A stretch of DNA of 64,000 nt, from NCBI RefSeq assembly GCF_021278965.1, contig NZ_CP065589.1, positions 1,803,001 to 1,867,000 on the forward strand, in the 5' to 3' direction. The notes beneath the pieces were generated by a model, which was not told the origin of the DNA, made no database searches, and was given only the letters and a program-made list of their open reading frames with translations. Made by a program: the position numbers and the translations under genes. Shown piece after piece: positions 9,506-18,124 of this stretch. This stretch comes from Chryseobacterium capnotolerans. Its GTDB lineage: Bacteria > Bacteroidota > Bacteroidia > Flavobacteriales > Weeksellaceae. Positions within the stretch are counted from its first letter, which is position 1, and each line of letters starts with the position of its first letter.

Positions 9506-9513
9506 TAAATTTG
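9506..9513 (+). promoter_or_regulatory. Possible -7 element for sucAB
   Basis: TAAATTTG fits TAnnTTTG, 47 bp before sucA. No TTG stands at the expected distance, so this is only a half-match. Confidence 0.4.
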
Positions 9514-9560
9514 AAGATTAATTCTACAAATAAATTTTAATAAATAGATAAACTGTAATA

Positions 9561-12374
9561 ATGGACAGATTTTCATTCCTAAACGCAGCTCATTCTCAGT
9601 TAATTGAGGATTTATACCAACAGTACTTAAAATTCCCAGATTCTTTAGAACCATCATGGAAAGCTTTCTTTCAAGGCTTCGATTTTGCTTTGGAGAACTA
9701 CGGAGATGACGATAACATTCAATTTATTCAGGCTCCGGCCAACGCTGCTCCAGCAGTACAACAAATTTCTCAGGCAGTATCAAGCGGAGAAGTTCCTGAA
9801 CACATCAAGAAAGAATTTAAGGTCGTAAACCTTATTGAGGCTTATAGAACAAGAGGGCATTTGTTTACAAAAACAAACCCGGTTAGAGAAAGAAGACACT
9901 ATACTCCTACTTTAGATATCGAGAACTTTGGTCTTTCTGCAGCAGACTTAAACACAAAATTCAACTGTGCCGTTGAAACAGGGATGAAAGAACCTGCTAC
10001 TTTGGCAGATTTAATCAAGCACCTTGAAAATATCTACTGTGACTCTATCGGGGTAGAATATACATACATCAACAATGTTGAAGAAAAAGATTTCATCAAA
10101 AAATGGCTTCAGGTAAACGAAAACCATCCAAGCCTTTCTGCGAATGAAAAAACAGAAATTTTATTAAAATTAAATCAGGCAGTAGCCTTTGAAAATTATC
10201 TTCACACAAAATTTGTAGGTCAGAAAAGATTCTCACTGGAAGGTGGAGAAACATTAATCCCTGCTTTAGATCAGCTGATCTCAAGATCTTCTCAATTAGG
10301 AGTAGATGAAGTGGTATTAGGAATGGCACACAGAGGAAGACTCAATGTTTTAACCAACATTTTCGGTAAATCTTACAAGCAGATATTCTCAGAATTTGAA
10401 GGAAAAGAATTCGAAGAAGATGTGTTCTCAGGTGACGTTAAATATCACTTAGGATCATCTAAAAAGATCAAAACTGCTTCTGGAGAAGAAGTTTGTATCA
10501 ACCTGACTCCAAACCCATCTCACCTTGAAACGGTAGCGGCTTTGGTAGAAGGAATCTGCCGTGCAAAAGTAGATGATAAGTACAAAGATTACTCTAAAGT
10601 ATTACCAATCATCATTCATGGTGACGGTGCTATTGCAGGACAAGGTATTGCTTATGAAGTAGCTCAGATGATGACTTTAGAAGGTTATAGAACAGGAGGT
10701 ACAGTTCATATCGTTGTCAATAACCAGGTTTCATTTACAACAAATTACATGGACGCTAGATCTTCAACATACTGTACAGACATTGCAAAAGTTACAGAAT
10801 CTCCTGTAATGCACGTAAATGCTGACGATGCTGAAGCTGTGGTTCACGCGATCCATTTTGCTGCTGATTTCAGAGCGAAATTCGGAAAAGATGTTTATAT
10901 CGACCTTTTAGGATATAGAAAATATGGGCATAATGAAGGTGATGAGCCAAGATTTACCCAGCCTAACTTATATAAAACAATTTCAAAACACCCGAATCCA
11001 AGAGAAATTTATAAAGATAAATTACTTAAAGACAGTGTTACTTCTAACGATGTAATTGCTAAAATGGAAACGGAATTCAAAGCTCTTCTAGATAAAGACT
11101 TTGATGCTTCTAAAGAAATTGAGAAAAACGTAATGGACGTGTTCATGGCTGAAGATTGGGTAAACTATCCAATCGGAAAAAGAGGAGCAGTTCAGTTACC
11201 GGTTGATACAAAATATGACTTAGCTAAGTTGAAAGAATTGGCGATTAAAATGTCAACACTTCCAGCGGATAAGAAATTTATCAATAAAATTACAAGACTT
11301 TTCGATAACCGTGTTAAAGCGATTGAAGGAAACTCATTAGATTGGGCACTAGGAGAGTGGTTAGCATATGCTACACTTCTTGTAGAAGGTCACAATGTGA
11401 GAATTTCCGGGGAAGATGTAGAAAGAGGTACATTCTCTCACAGACACGCTGTCGTAAAAACAGAAGATACCGAAGAAGAATATATCCCATTAAAACACGT
11501 TTCAGAAAGCAGATTTGATGTATTCAACTCTCACCTTTCAGAATATGGTGTTCTAGGTTTCGACTACGGATATGCAATGGCTTCTCCAAATACATTAACG
11601 ATCTGGGAAGCTCAGTTTGGAGATTTCGTGAACGGTGCACAGATTATTGTTGACCAGTACTTAGCTGCTGCAGAAGAAAAATGGAAAATCCAGGACGGAT
11701 TGGTGATGTTATTGCCACACGGTTCAGAAGGACAAGGTGCAGAACACTCTTCAGCAAGATTAGAGAGATTCTTAACACTTTGTGCTAACGAAAACATGGT
11801 AGTAGCAAACATTACTTCACCAGCCAACTACTTCCACTTATTAAGAAGACAGTTGAAATGGGCATTCAGAAAACCATTGGTAATAATGAGCCCTAAATCT
11901 TTATTGAGACATCCTAAAGTGGTTTCTCCGCTTGAAGATTTCGCAACAGGTTCATTCCAGCCAATTTTAGATGATCCAACTGCAGATCCTAAAAAAGTAG
12001 AAAAATTAGTTCTTTGTTCAGGTAAACTATACTTCGAATTATTAGCGAAGAAAGAAGAATTGAATTGTGAAAATATTGCATTAGTAAGATTCGAGCAGTT
12101 ATATCCGCTTCAGACTGATGCTATTGAAGCAATCTTCAACAAATACGAAAACAGAAAACAATTAGTGTGGGCTCAGGAAGAACCTGAAAACATGGGGGCT
12201 TGGTCTTATATCCTGAGAAACTTCAGAGATACAGGAATCCAGGTAGTATCTCCGGTACCAAGCGGTGCTCCTGCTCCAGGTAGCCACAAAATGTTTGAGA
12301 AAAACCAAAATGCAGTAATCAATAGAGTGTTCGACAGAGACGATGCTCCTGCAAAAAGACCTGTTACAGCTTAA
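9561..12374 (+). CDS. sucA: 2-oxoglutarate dehydrogenase E1 component
   Basis: SucA decarboxylates 2-oxoglutarate with thiamine diphosphate and passes the succinyl group to the lipoyl arm of SucB in the TCA cycle. The 937-residue protein has the short N-terminal segment typical of OdhA (FLNAAHSQLIEDLYQQYLKF), the E1 signature GMAHRGRLNVL, the ThDP motif GDGAIAGQGIAYE, and the C-terminal transketolase-like domain with LLPHGSEGQGAEHSSARLER. Length matches the family. It uses the restricted codon set of highly expressed genes. sucB follows after 39 bp, with no terminator between. Confidence 0.98.
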   Translation: MDRFSFLNAAHSQLIEDLYQQYLKFPDSLEPSWKAFFQGFDFALENYGDDDNIQFIQAPANAAPAVQQISQAVSSGEVPEHIKKEFKVVNLIEAYRTRGHLFTKTNPVRERRHYTPTLDIENFGLSAADLNTKFNCAVETGMKEPATLADLIKHLENIYCDSIGVEYTYINNVEEKDFIKKWLQVNENHPSLSANEKTEILLKLNQAVAFENYLHTKFVGQKRFSLEGGETLIPALDQLISRSSQLGVDEVVLGMAHRGRLNVLTNIFGKSYKQIFSEFEGKEFEEDVFSGDVKYHLGSSKKIKTASGEEVCINLTPNPSHLETVAALVEGICRAKVDDKYKDYSKVLPIIIHGDGAIAGQGIAYEVAQMMTLEGYRTGGTVHIVVNNQVSFTTNYMDARSSTYCTDIAKVTESPVMHVNADDAEAVVHAIHFAADFRAKFGKDVYIDLLGYRKYGHNEGDEPRFTQPNLYKTISKHPNPREIYKDKLLKDSVTSNDVIAKMETEFKALLDKDFDASKEIEKNVMDVFMAEDWVNYPIGKRGAVQLPVDTKYDLAKLKELAIKMSTLPADKKFINKITRLFDNRVKAIEGNSLDWALGEWLAYATLLVEGHNVRISGEDVERGTFSHRHAVVKTEDTEEEYIPLKHVSESRFDVFNSHLSEYGVLGFDYGYAMASPNTLTIWEAQFGDFVNGAQIIVDQYLAAAEEKWKIQDGLVMLLPHGSEGQGAEHSSARLERFLTLCANENMVVANITSPANYFHLLRRQLKWAFRKPLVIMSPKSLLRHPKVVSPLEDFATGSFQPILDDPTADPKKVEKLVLCSGKLYFELLAKKEELNCENIALVRFEQLYPLQTDAIEAIFNKYENRKQLVWAQEEPENMGAWSYILRNFRDTGIQVVSPVPSGAPAPGSHKMFEKNQNAVINRVFDRDDAPAKRPVTA

Positions 12375-12413
12375 TTAAAATAATATCCAATTAAAAAATA
12401 AAAAATACTCGAT

Positions 12414-13664
12414 ATGTCAGTTTTAGAAATGAAAGTTCCTTCACCGGGCGAATCAATCACAGAAGTTGAAATTGCAACTTGGCTTGTAAAAGATGGTGAT
12501 TATGTAGAAAAAGATCAACCTATCGCTGAAGTAGATTCAGACAAAGCAACTCTTGAATTGCCAGCAGAACAAAGTGGTGTTATCACTTTAAAAGCAGAAG
12601 AAGGTGAGGTGGTACAAGTAGGTCAGGTAGTTTGTTTAATTGATATGGATGCTGCAAAACCAGCTGGTGGTGCACCTGCTGCTGAAGCTCCAAAACAGGA
12701 AGAAGTAAAAGCTGCTGAACCTGCTAAACAAGAAGCTCCGAAACCTGCTGCTCCAGCTGCTGCTCCAACAACTTATGCTACAGGAGCTCCATCTCCGGCT
12801 GCTAAGAAAATCCTTGACGAAAAAGGAATGGATGCTGCACAGGTTTCAGGAACAGGAAGAGACGGAAGAATCACTAAAACTGATGCTGAATTGGCAGCAG
12901 TTCCTGCATTAGGAGGAAGCCCTCTTACAGCTACAGGTTCTAGATCTACTACTACAACTAAACTTTCAGTTTTAAGAAGAAAAATCGCTCAGAGATTAGT
13001 TTCTGTGAAGAATGAAACAGCGATGTTAACAACTTTCAATGAAGTTGACATGTCTGAAATCTTCAGATTAAGAAAACTATATAAAGAAGAATTTGCTCAA
13101 AAACACGGAGTAGGACTTGGTTTCATGTCTTTCTTCACAAAAGCGGTTACAAGAGCATTAGAAATGTATCCTGATGTGAATGCATCAATTGATGGAGACT
13201 TCAAAGTAAACTATGATTTCTGCGATATTTCAATTGCGGTTTCAGGTCCTAAAGGATTAATGGTTCCTGTATTGAGAAATGCAGAAAACATGTCTTTCAG
13301 CGCTGTTGAAGCAAACATCAAAGATCTTGCTACAAAAGTAAGAGATGGTAAAATTACTGTTGATGAAATGACTGGTGGTACTTTCACGATTACAAACGGT
13401 GGTACTTTCGGATCTATGTTATCTACACCAATCATCAACCCGCCGCAATCTGCAATCTTAGGAATGCACAACATCATCCAGAGACCAGTAGCTGTTGACG
13501 GACAGGTAGTAATCAGACCAATGATGTATGTTGCAATGTCTTATGACCACAGAATTATTGATGGAAAAGAATCTGTAGGATTCCTGGTAGCAGTAAAAGA
13601 AGGTATCGACAATCCTGTTGAAGTATTAATGGGAGGTGACGAAAGAAAAGGCCTTGGATTATAG
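12414..13664 (+). CDS. sucB: 2-oxoglutarate dehydrogenase E2, dihydrolipoyl succinyltransferase
   Basis: SucB carries the lipoyl arm and transfers succinyl to CoA. The 416-residue protein has one lipoyl domain (Lys44 in [11 protein letters not shown]), an Ala/Pro/Lys-rich linker at about 83-122, a peripheral-subunit-binding domain ([15 protein letters not shown] ... [10 protein letters not shown]) and a catalytic acetyltransferase domain ending with [11 protein letters not shown] (His about 379). It forms an operon with sucA and ends at a terminator. The E3 dihydrolipoamide dehydrogenase is not in this window. Confidence 0.98.
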   Translation: MSVLEMKVPSPGESITEVEIATWLVKDGDYVEKDQPIAEVDSDKATLELPAEQSGVITLKAEEGEVVQVGQVVCLIDMDAAKPAGGAPAAEAPKQEEVKAAEPAKQEAPKPAAPAAAPTTYATGAPSPAAKKILDEKGMDAAQVSGTGRDGRITKTDAELAAVPALGGSPLTATGSRSTTTTKLSVLRRKIAQRLVSVKNETAMLTTFNEVDMSEIFRLRKLYKEEFAQKHGVGLGFMSFFTKAVTRALEMYPDVNASIDGDFKVNYDFCDISIAVSGPKGLMVPVLRNAENMSFSAVEANIKDLATKVRDGKITVDEMTGGTFTITNGGTFGSMLSTPIINPPQSAILGMHNIIQRPVAVDGQVVIRPMMYVAMSYDHRIIDGKESVGFLVAVKEGIDNPVEVLMGGDERKGLGL

Positions 13665-13693
13665 TTTTTAATAAAATTATAATGTAAATATAT

Positions 13694-13722
13694 AATCTCG
13701 CCTTAAAAAAGGCGAGATTTTT
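13694..13722 (+). terminator. Terminator after sucAB
   Basis: ATCTCGCCTT and AAGGCGAGAT pair around AAAA and are followed by T residues. Confidence 0.9.
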
Positions 13723-13746
13723 GTATCTATTAAGAAAAATACTACA

Positions 13747-14136
13747 ATGATGTTTTCAAAAATGACTTCCAATATCAAAGTTTCAGTAATACCTGAATAT
13801 GATAGTAAAAACAGTTATCCTTCCGAAAACCGTTATGTTTTCAAGTACAATATCACCATAGAAAATGACGGAAGCTTTCCTATAAAAGTACTGAAAAGAA
13901 AATGGCTCATCTTTGATGTAGGATTCGGATATACAGAGATTATCGGTGACGGCGTCATCGGCCTGACTCCAGAAATAGGAACCGGCGAAAATTTCGCTTA
14001 TTTTTCCAATGTAATGCTTCGTTCCGGAGTAGGCAATATGAGCGGAAAATACCTGATTAAAAACCTGGAAACACAGGAAACTTTAGAGATCGATATCCCG
14101 AAATTTAATCTGCTCTCGGAAGTTTTAAGTAATTAA
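13747..14136 (+). CDS. apaG: ApaG-domain protein
   Basis: The 129-residue protein matches the ApaG (DUF525) fold, an all-beta fibronectin-like domain: YNITIENDGSFPIKVLKRKW, then GVIGLTPEIGTGENFAY and GVGNMSGKYL. ApaG was named from the apaGH operon of enteric bacteria and is sometimes linked to cobalt/magnesium tolerance; its biochemical role is unsettled, and F-box proteins of eukaryotes use the same fold for binding. It is a single gene just after the sucAB terminator. Two further in-frame ATGs lie near the start (MMFSKM), so the N-terminus is uncertain by a few residues. Confidence 0.88.
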   Translation: MMFSKMTSNIKVSVIPEYDSKNSYPSENRYVFKYNITIENDGSFPIKVLKRKWLIFDVGFGYTEIIGDGVIGLTPEIGTGENFAYFSNVMLRSGVGNMSGKYLIKNLETQETLEIDIPKFNLLSEVLSN

Positions 14137-14141
14137 AAGAA

Positions 14142-14858
14142 TTATTCTTTAATCAATTGATGTCTGCTAATACCACTTTGAGATTTTACTTCCATAAAGT
14201 AGCCCCCTTTCAGCAGGTTAGAGACATTAATTTCAGTATCGGAAGAATGACTTTGAAGGATTAATTTTCCTTCCGGATTATAGACTTTTATCCATTCCAC
14301 ACGTTCAGTATTTTTAAGATGAATAACACCTTCCTTTACAGGATTAGGGTAAATGCTTACTGTTTTGTAGGATTGTTTAGACTGGTTCTCCTTGGTTCCC
14401 AAAAGTCCTGAGTGATAAAAAGCCTGATCTCCATAGCTGTTGGTGATAACAAGATCTCTCGTTCCACCGTTATAAGTAATCTGATAGTTATAATTATTAG
14501 CGCTTAAGCTAAAATATTCATAATACTGAGTATAAAAAGCTATATTTTCAGGAAGTGTACAGGTATTTGTATTTCCAACTCCCATAGCCCAGGAATTAAA
14601 GCTATTGGCAGTTATTTCAATATTATATAGCTTGGCCCAAATATTAGCTCCGCATATAGGAGCGTTCATGTCTGTCGTAGCGTTAGGTCCAGATGAAAAT
14701 GTTAAAACAGGGCTAGCTATTTCACTGTTTTGAGGAAGAGTATAGGTAACGTTACTTTTTACGATTTTCTTTAAATGCCAGTCTGCACCATGAAGTGCTG
14801 TTTGGGCATGGATAAAAGTACCGGCGATTGCGGTAAGAGATAGTAAAATTTTTTTCAT
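14142..14858 (-). CDS. Secreted T9SS cargo protein with type A sorting domain
   Basis: The 238-residue protein starts with a Sec signal peptide (MKKILLSLTAIAGTFIHAQ). The middle part (about 25-150) is beta-rich with two Cys in PICGANIW and NTCTLP and has the HGADWHLKKIV opening found in small META/lipocalin-like secreted proteins of this group. From about 165 it carries a Por-type C-terminal domain (SIYPNPVKEGVIHL, then VYNPEGKLIL and KGGYFMEVKS), the signal for export by the type IX secretion system and surface attachment. Function of the passenger is unknown. It ends 5 bp from the convergent apaG stop and starts 16 bp after the exonuclease gene, so it may share its transcript. Confidence 0.85.
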   Translation of the reverse strand: MKKILLSLTAIAGTFIHAQTALHGADWHLKKIVKSNVTYTLPQNSEIASPVLTFSSGPNATTDMNAPICGANIWAKLYNIEITANSFNSWAMGVGNTNTCTLPENIAFYTQYYEYFSLSANNYNYQITYNGGTRDLVITNSYGDQAFYHSGLLGTKENQSKQSYKTVSIYPNPVKEGVIHLKNTERVEWIKVYNPEGKLILQSHSSDTEINVSNLLKGGYFMEVKSQSGISRHQLIKE

Positions 14859-14874
14859 GGTTTTTGTTTTAAAG

Positions 14875-15432
14875 TTACAGTTTTTTAATATAGTTCTTTA
14901 AAACAGATTCATTTATTTCCTCATTTCTTGTAATAAAAAGCTTTTCAAATGCCAACAGGGATATTTTTGCACAAACCTCTGCATCAGCACCCGCTCTGTG
15001 GTGGTTGAATTGAATCTGATGGTATTCTGCCAAAGGTTTCAGACCATATTTTGGAAGATAGTTCCATGATTTTTTGGCAAGCTGTATGCTGCACAAGTAA
15101 TTCATTTTAGGAGGGAATATTCCATAATGTTCAAAACAGCCTCTTAAAACTGAAGCATCAAACCCTGCATTATGGGCAATCATCAGTGATCCATACATTA
15201 ATTCTTCTGCCTCATACCAAATCTCATCAAAGGTAGGAGCATCCTGTACATCTTCCGGCTGTATGCCGTGTACTGCAATATTGAATTTACTAAAATAGGG
15301 GAAACTGGGAGGTTTTATTAACCATGTTTTCGTCTCAACAATCTTGGAGTCCTGTACCACACAGATTCCCATCTCACAAGCAGAGCTTTTCTCATGAGTG
15401 GCTGTTTCAAAATCTATTGCACAGAAATCCAT
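14875..15432 (-). CDS. DEDDh 3'-5' exonuclease (DnaQ/epsilon-like)
   Basis: The 185-residue protein has the DEDDh exonuclease motifs: Exo I CAIDFETA near residues 4-11, Exo II AHNAGFDASVLRG, and Exo III HRAGADAEVCA with the His-x4-Asp pair. Length fits a stand-alone exonuclease domain rather than full DNA polymerase III epsilon, which has a polymerase-binding tail. Likely roles are DNA or RNA 3' end trimming in repair; the exact substrate is not evident. It is transcribed toward the T9SS cargo gene. Confidence 0.9.
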   Translation of the reverse strand: MDFCAIDFETATHEKSSACEMGICVVQDSKIVETKTWLIKPPSFPYFSKFNIAVHGIQPEDVQDAPTFDEIWYEAEELMYGSLMIAHNAGFDASVLRGCFEHYGIFPPKMNYLCSIQLAKKSWNYLPKYGLKPLAEYHQIQFNHHRAGADAEVCAKISLLAFEKLFITRNEEINESVLKNYIKKL

Positions 15433-15539
15433 TGATATAATATTGATTAATTGTTATTGTTTTAACAGATTTTTATTTAATGTTCTAAAGATCAACATTC
15501 CAGGTTGGATACAATGTAACACTATCTGCTGCTTTTAAT

Positions 15540-16529
15540 TTATTTCTTGTTTCCACCTAAAAAATGTTTAAAGATTAGCCATTTTGACTGATAGAATTGA
15601 TCTTTCTGATGGTTCTGACGAAGTTTCCAGGTTCCGGGAAGTTGTGTGTAGAAACCAAAATGGGCCCTTAAAACAGCCCAAAGGTGTGGAAATCCATACT
15701 TTAATCCAAAATAAATTCCAGCGACTCCATCCAGACAAAGCCTGAAAAAGATCAGCCAGATCAGTTTAGGAAATGGAAGGTTCTTAAGCATCATAGACAG
15801 ATTATTCCTAATATTTAGATACGTTTTCTGAGCACTCTGCTTGTTCAGAGTTCCACCGCCTACATGGTATACTGTAGATTTTCCCGTATAAAAGATCTTC
15901 TTTCCTGAATTAATGAGTCTCCAGCAAAGATCAATTTCTTCCTGATGGGCAAAAAAACGTTCATCAAAACCTTTCTGTTCCCAAAAATCTTTGGAACGGA
16001 TAAAAAAGCAGCATCCTGATGCCCAGAAAATTTCTGTTTCATCATTATATTGTCCTTTGTCTTCCTCTAGATCATCAAATACACGTCCTCTGCAGTAAGG
16101 ATAGCTTAAATTGTCTATTAAACCACCTCCAGCACCTGCAAATTCAAAGGATTTTTTATTATGATAAGATAATATTTTAGGTTGAATAGCTGAAATTGTT
16201 GAATTCTTTTGAAATAAACTCAATACTGGTTCTATCCAGTTTTCTGTAACTTCTACATCCGAATTAAGAAGACAGTAATATTCATTGTTAATCTTCTTCA
16301 ATCCTTCATTATAGCCTCCTGCAAACCCATAGTTTTTATCATTTCTAATGATTTTTACAGAAGGAAAATGGGTATTTAAAAATGTTATAGAATCATCTGT
16401 AGAAAGATTATCAATAACATAAATATCTGCATCTTGAGAAAACTGAACTACACTCGGAAGAAATTTTTCCAGCCAGTTTTTCCCATTCCAGTTTAAGATG
16501 GCAACCGCCAGTTTGTTCTGCATGTACAT
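15540..16529 (-). CDS. Family 2 glycosyltransferase (rhamnosyltransferase-like)
   Basis: The protein of about 329 residues is a GT-A glycosyltransferase. The start AILNWNGKNWLEKFLPSV, the nucleotide-sugar region YVIDNLSTDDSI, the DXD-equivalent LLNSDVEV and the acceptor segment GFDERFFAHQEEIDLCWR are diagnostic of WbbL-like enzymes that add sugars to lipid-linked glycans. A C-terminal hydrophobic stretch (LIWLIFFRLCLDGVAGIYFG) suggests membrane association. Its first codon follows the stop codon of the acyltransferase gene directly, so the two are translationally coupled. Starts MYM or M three residues on are both possible. The linkage suggests a role in surface polysaccharide or lipid A/LPS assembly, which is inference. 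Confidence 0.9.
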   Translation of the reverse strand: MYMQNKLAVAILNWNGKNWLEKFLPSVVQFSQDADIYVIDNLSTDDSITFLNTHFPSVKIIRNDKNYGFAGGYNEGLKKINNEYYCLLNSDVEVTENWIEPVLSLFQKNSTISAIQPKILSYHNKKSFEFAGAGGGLIDNLSYPYCRGRVFDDLEEDKGQYNDETEIFWASGCCFFIRSKDFWEQKGFDERFFAHQEEIDLCWRLINSGKKIFYTGKSTVYHVGGGTLNKQSAQKTYLNIRNNLSMMLKNLPFPKLIWLIFFRLCLDGVAGIYFGLKYGFPHLWAVLRAHFGFYTQLPGTWKLRQNHQKDQFYQSKWLIFKHFLGGNKK

Positions 16530-17414
16530 CTAATTTTTTTCAGTATCAAAGATTTTAATAGAGTCCTGATACTTCCACTTTCTGTGAGACCAAAGATAAT
16601 TATCCGGATGCTTGTGTAAGGTGTTTTCAAGCATCTTGTGAAATTTTCTTACCACCTCATGCTCTGTAAATTTTTCATTATCCGGGTAGATTCTGTAGTA
16701 ATTCACTTGATAGTAACCACGTTTCACTTTTTTCATTTCACAATAAATAAAAGCGAGATCCATTCGGGTAGCTAATTTATCATAACCGATGAAAGCAGGC
16801 GTTCGTTGATTCAAAAACTCTAAACCATACGTAACATGAGAGAAATGTGGAGTTTGATCTGCCACAAACATATAGATAGAATCACCATTATTAGGCGATT
16901 TAAATATGTTTCTAATAACTTCATTGGCTTCCAGGGCTTCATTTCCGAACTTATTTCGAACTTTTTTCATCTGGTTTTCCCAAAAATTACTGTTTACTTT
17001 TCTGTACACCGGATGGCAGTGCTTTTGGGGGACAATTTTTGCTAAAGCATTAATCCATTCCCAATTAAAGACATGCCCTGCAAGTAAAATAATATTTTTA
17101 CCTTCTGCTTTCACTTCGTGAAACAGATCCTGATTGATATGCTGCATCCGCACTCTTGCTTCTGTTTCAGAAATACTGAATGATTTGATGGTTTCTACCA
17201 GGTAATCGGAAAAGTTGTGATAGAATTTTTTTCGGATTTTCTGAATCTCATCCTCTGATTTTTCAGGAAAGGAATTTCTAAGATTTTGGGTAATCACTTT
17301 TTTCCTATACCCTACCAAATAGTAATTTAGGAAGAACATAACGTCCGAAAAAACATACAATATTCTAAGCGGAAGTTTTGAGATGAAAAATAATATTTTG
17401 ATTAAAAAGCTCAT
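16530..17414 (-). CDS. LpxL/HtrB-like lysophospholipid or lipid A acyltransferase
   Basis: The 294-residue protein belongs to the LpxL/LpxM acyltransferase family, which transfers acyl chains to lipid A at the inner membrane. It has an N-terminal hydrophobic segment with charged flank, the catalytic H-x4-E motif in LAGHVFNWEW (near residue 118), and the late VADQTPHF segment. Length is normal for the family. It is the first gene of a two-gene operon with the glycosyltransferase. A -7-like box lies 9 bp before its ATG. Confidence 0.9.
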   Translation of the reverse strand: MSFLIKILFFISKLPLRILYVFSDVMFFLNYYLVGYRKKVITQNLRNSFPEKSEDEIQKIRKKFYHNFSDYLVETIKSFSISETEARVRMQHINQDLFHEVKAEGKNIILLAGHVFNWEWINALAKIVPQKHCHPVYRKVNSNFWENQMKKVRNKFGNEALEANEVIRNIFKSPNNGDSIYMFVADQTPHFSHVTYGLEFLNQRTPAFIGYDKLATRMDLAFIYCEMKKVKRGYYQVNYYRIYPDNEKFTEHEVVRKFHKMLENTLHKHPDNYLWSHRKWKYQDSIKIFDTEKN

Positions 17415-17422
17415 AAAACAGG

Positions 17423-17430
17423 CAAATTTA
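17423..17430 (-). promoter_or_regulatory. -7 element for the acyltransferase operon
   Basis: Read on the minus strand this is TAAATTTG, matching TAnnTTTG, 9 bp before the ATG at 17414. No clear -33 TTG is visible. It sits back to back with a plus-strand -7 box at 17452. Confidence 0.45.
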
Positions 17431-17451
17431 GTGATAAAAAAATTATGGTTC

Positions 17452-17459
17452 TATTTTTG
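17452..17459 (+). promoter_or_regulatory. -7 element for the thioredoxin-like gene
   Basis: TATTTTTG fits TAnnTTTG and lies 35 bp before the ATG at 17495. No TTG is found 17-23 bp upstream. Confidence 0.4.
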
Positions 17460-17494
17460 TAGGGAGATAAGTAATATTTTTTTATTTTTATGTT

Positions 17495-18064
17495 ATGAAA
17501 AAATTAACAATTTTAGCTTTTCTGGGATTAGGTGTATTAAGCTTTTCACAGAATACCAATCTACCAAAAGAAGAAAGAGTACGAGATAATGCGCTTTTGG
17601 TAAAAACTGATCATGCAGAATTGGATGCGAAGAAGAAAGCTGCAGAAGAAAAGGCAAAACTTCCGAAACCATATAATCCAAAAGCTGATGCTCAGGCAGA
17701 TATTAATAAATTAGTAGCGCAGGCTAAAAAAGAAGGGAAAAATATTATGATCCAGGCTGGTGGAAACTGGTGTATCTGGTGTCTTCGATTTAATAACTTC
17801 GTACAGCAAACTCCTGAATTGAAAGAATTAGTAGATAAAAACTATTTATATTATCACCTGAATTATTCTCCGGATAATAAAAATGAAAAAGTTTTTGTTC
17901 AGTATGATAATCCAGGTGAAAAGTTTGGATATCCTGTGTTTATCGTTTTGGATAAGAATGGTAAAATGATTAAAGTTCAGCAGAGTGATGTACTTGAAGA
18001 AGGAAAAGGGTACAGTAAAGACAAGGTAAAAGAATTTTTCAACGCTTGGAAACCTAAAGCATAA
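17495..18064 (+). CDS. Exported thioredoxin-like protein with CIWC motif
   Basis: The 189-residue protein has a signal peptide (MKKLTILAFLGLGVLSFSQN), a Lys/Ala-rich linker, and a thioredoxin-like fold of the Thioredoxin_7/DUF255 type. The redox motif CIWC sits in GGNWCIWCLRFNN near residues 90-102, and the cis-Pro region is GYPVFIVLDKNG. It should work in the periplasm as a disulfide reductase or isomerase, or in cytochrome c maturation; the partner is not evident. It is a single gene divergent from the acyltransferase operon and ends at a bidirectional terminator. Confidence 0.88.
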   Translation: MKKLTILAFLGLGVLSFSQNTNLPKEERVRDNALLVKTDHAELDAKKKAAEEKAKLPKPYNPKADAQADINKLVAQAKKEGKNIMIQAGGNWCIWCLRFNNFVQQTPELKELVDKNYLYYHLNYSPDNKNEKVFVQYDNPGEKFGYPVFIVLDKNGKMIKVQQSDVLEEGKGYSKDKVKEFFNAWKPKA

Positions 18065-18070
18065 AAACAT

Positions 18071-18101
18071 AAGGTTGTTTCTACTGGAAGCAACCTTTTT
18101 T
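18071..18101. terminator. Bidirectional terminator between convergent genes
   Basis: AAGGTTGTTTC pairs with GGAAGCAACCTT (one G-T pair) around a short loop; T residues follow on the plus strand. It serves the thioredoxin-like gene and probably the convergent aldehyde dehydrogenase. Confidence 0.75.
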
Positions 18102-18124
18102 ATTAATATCCTTGTTACAAATTT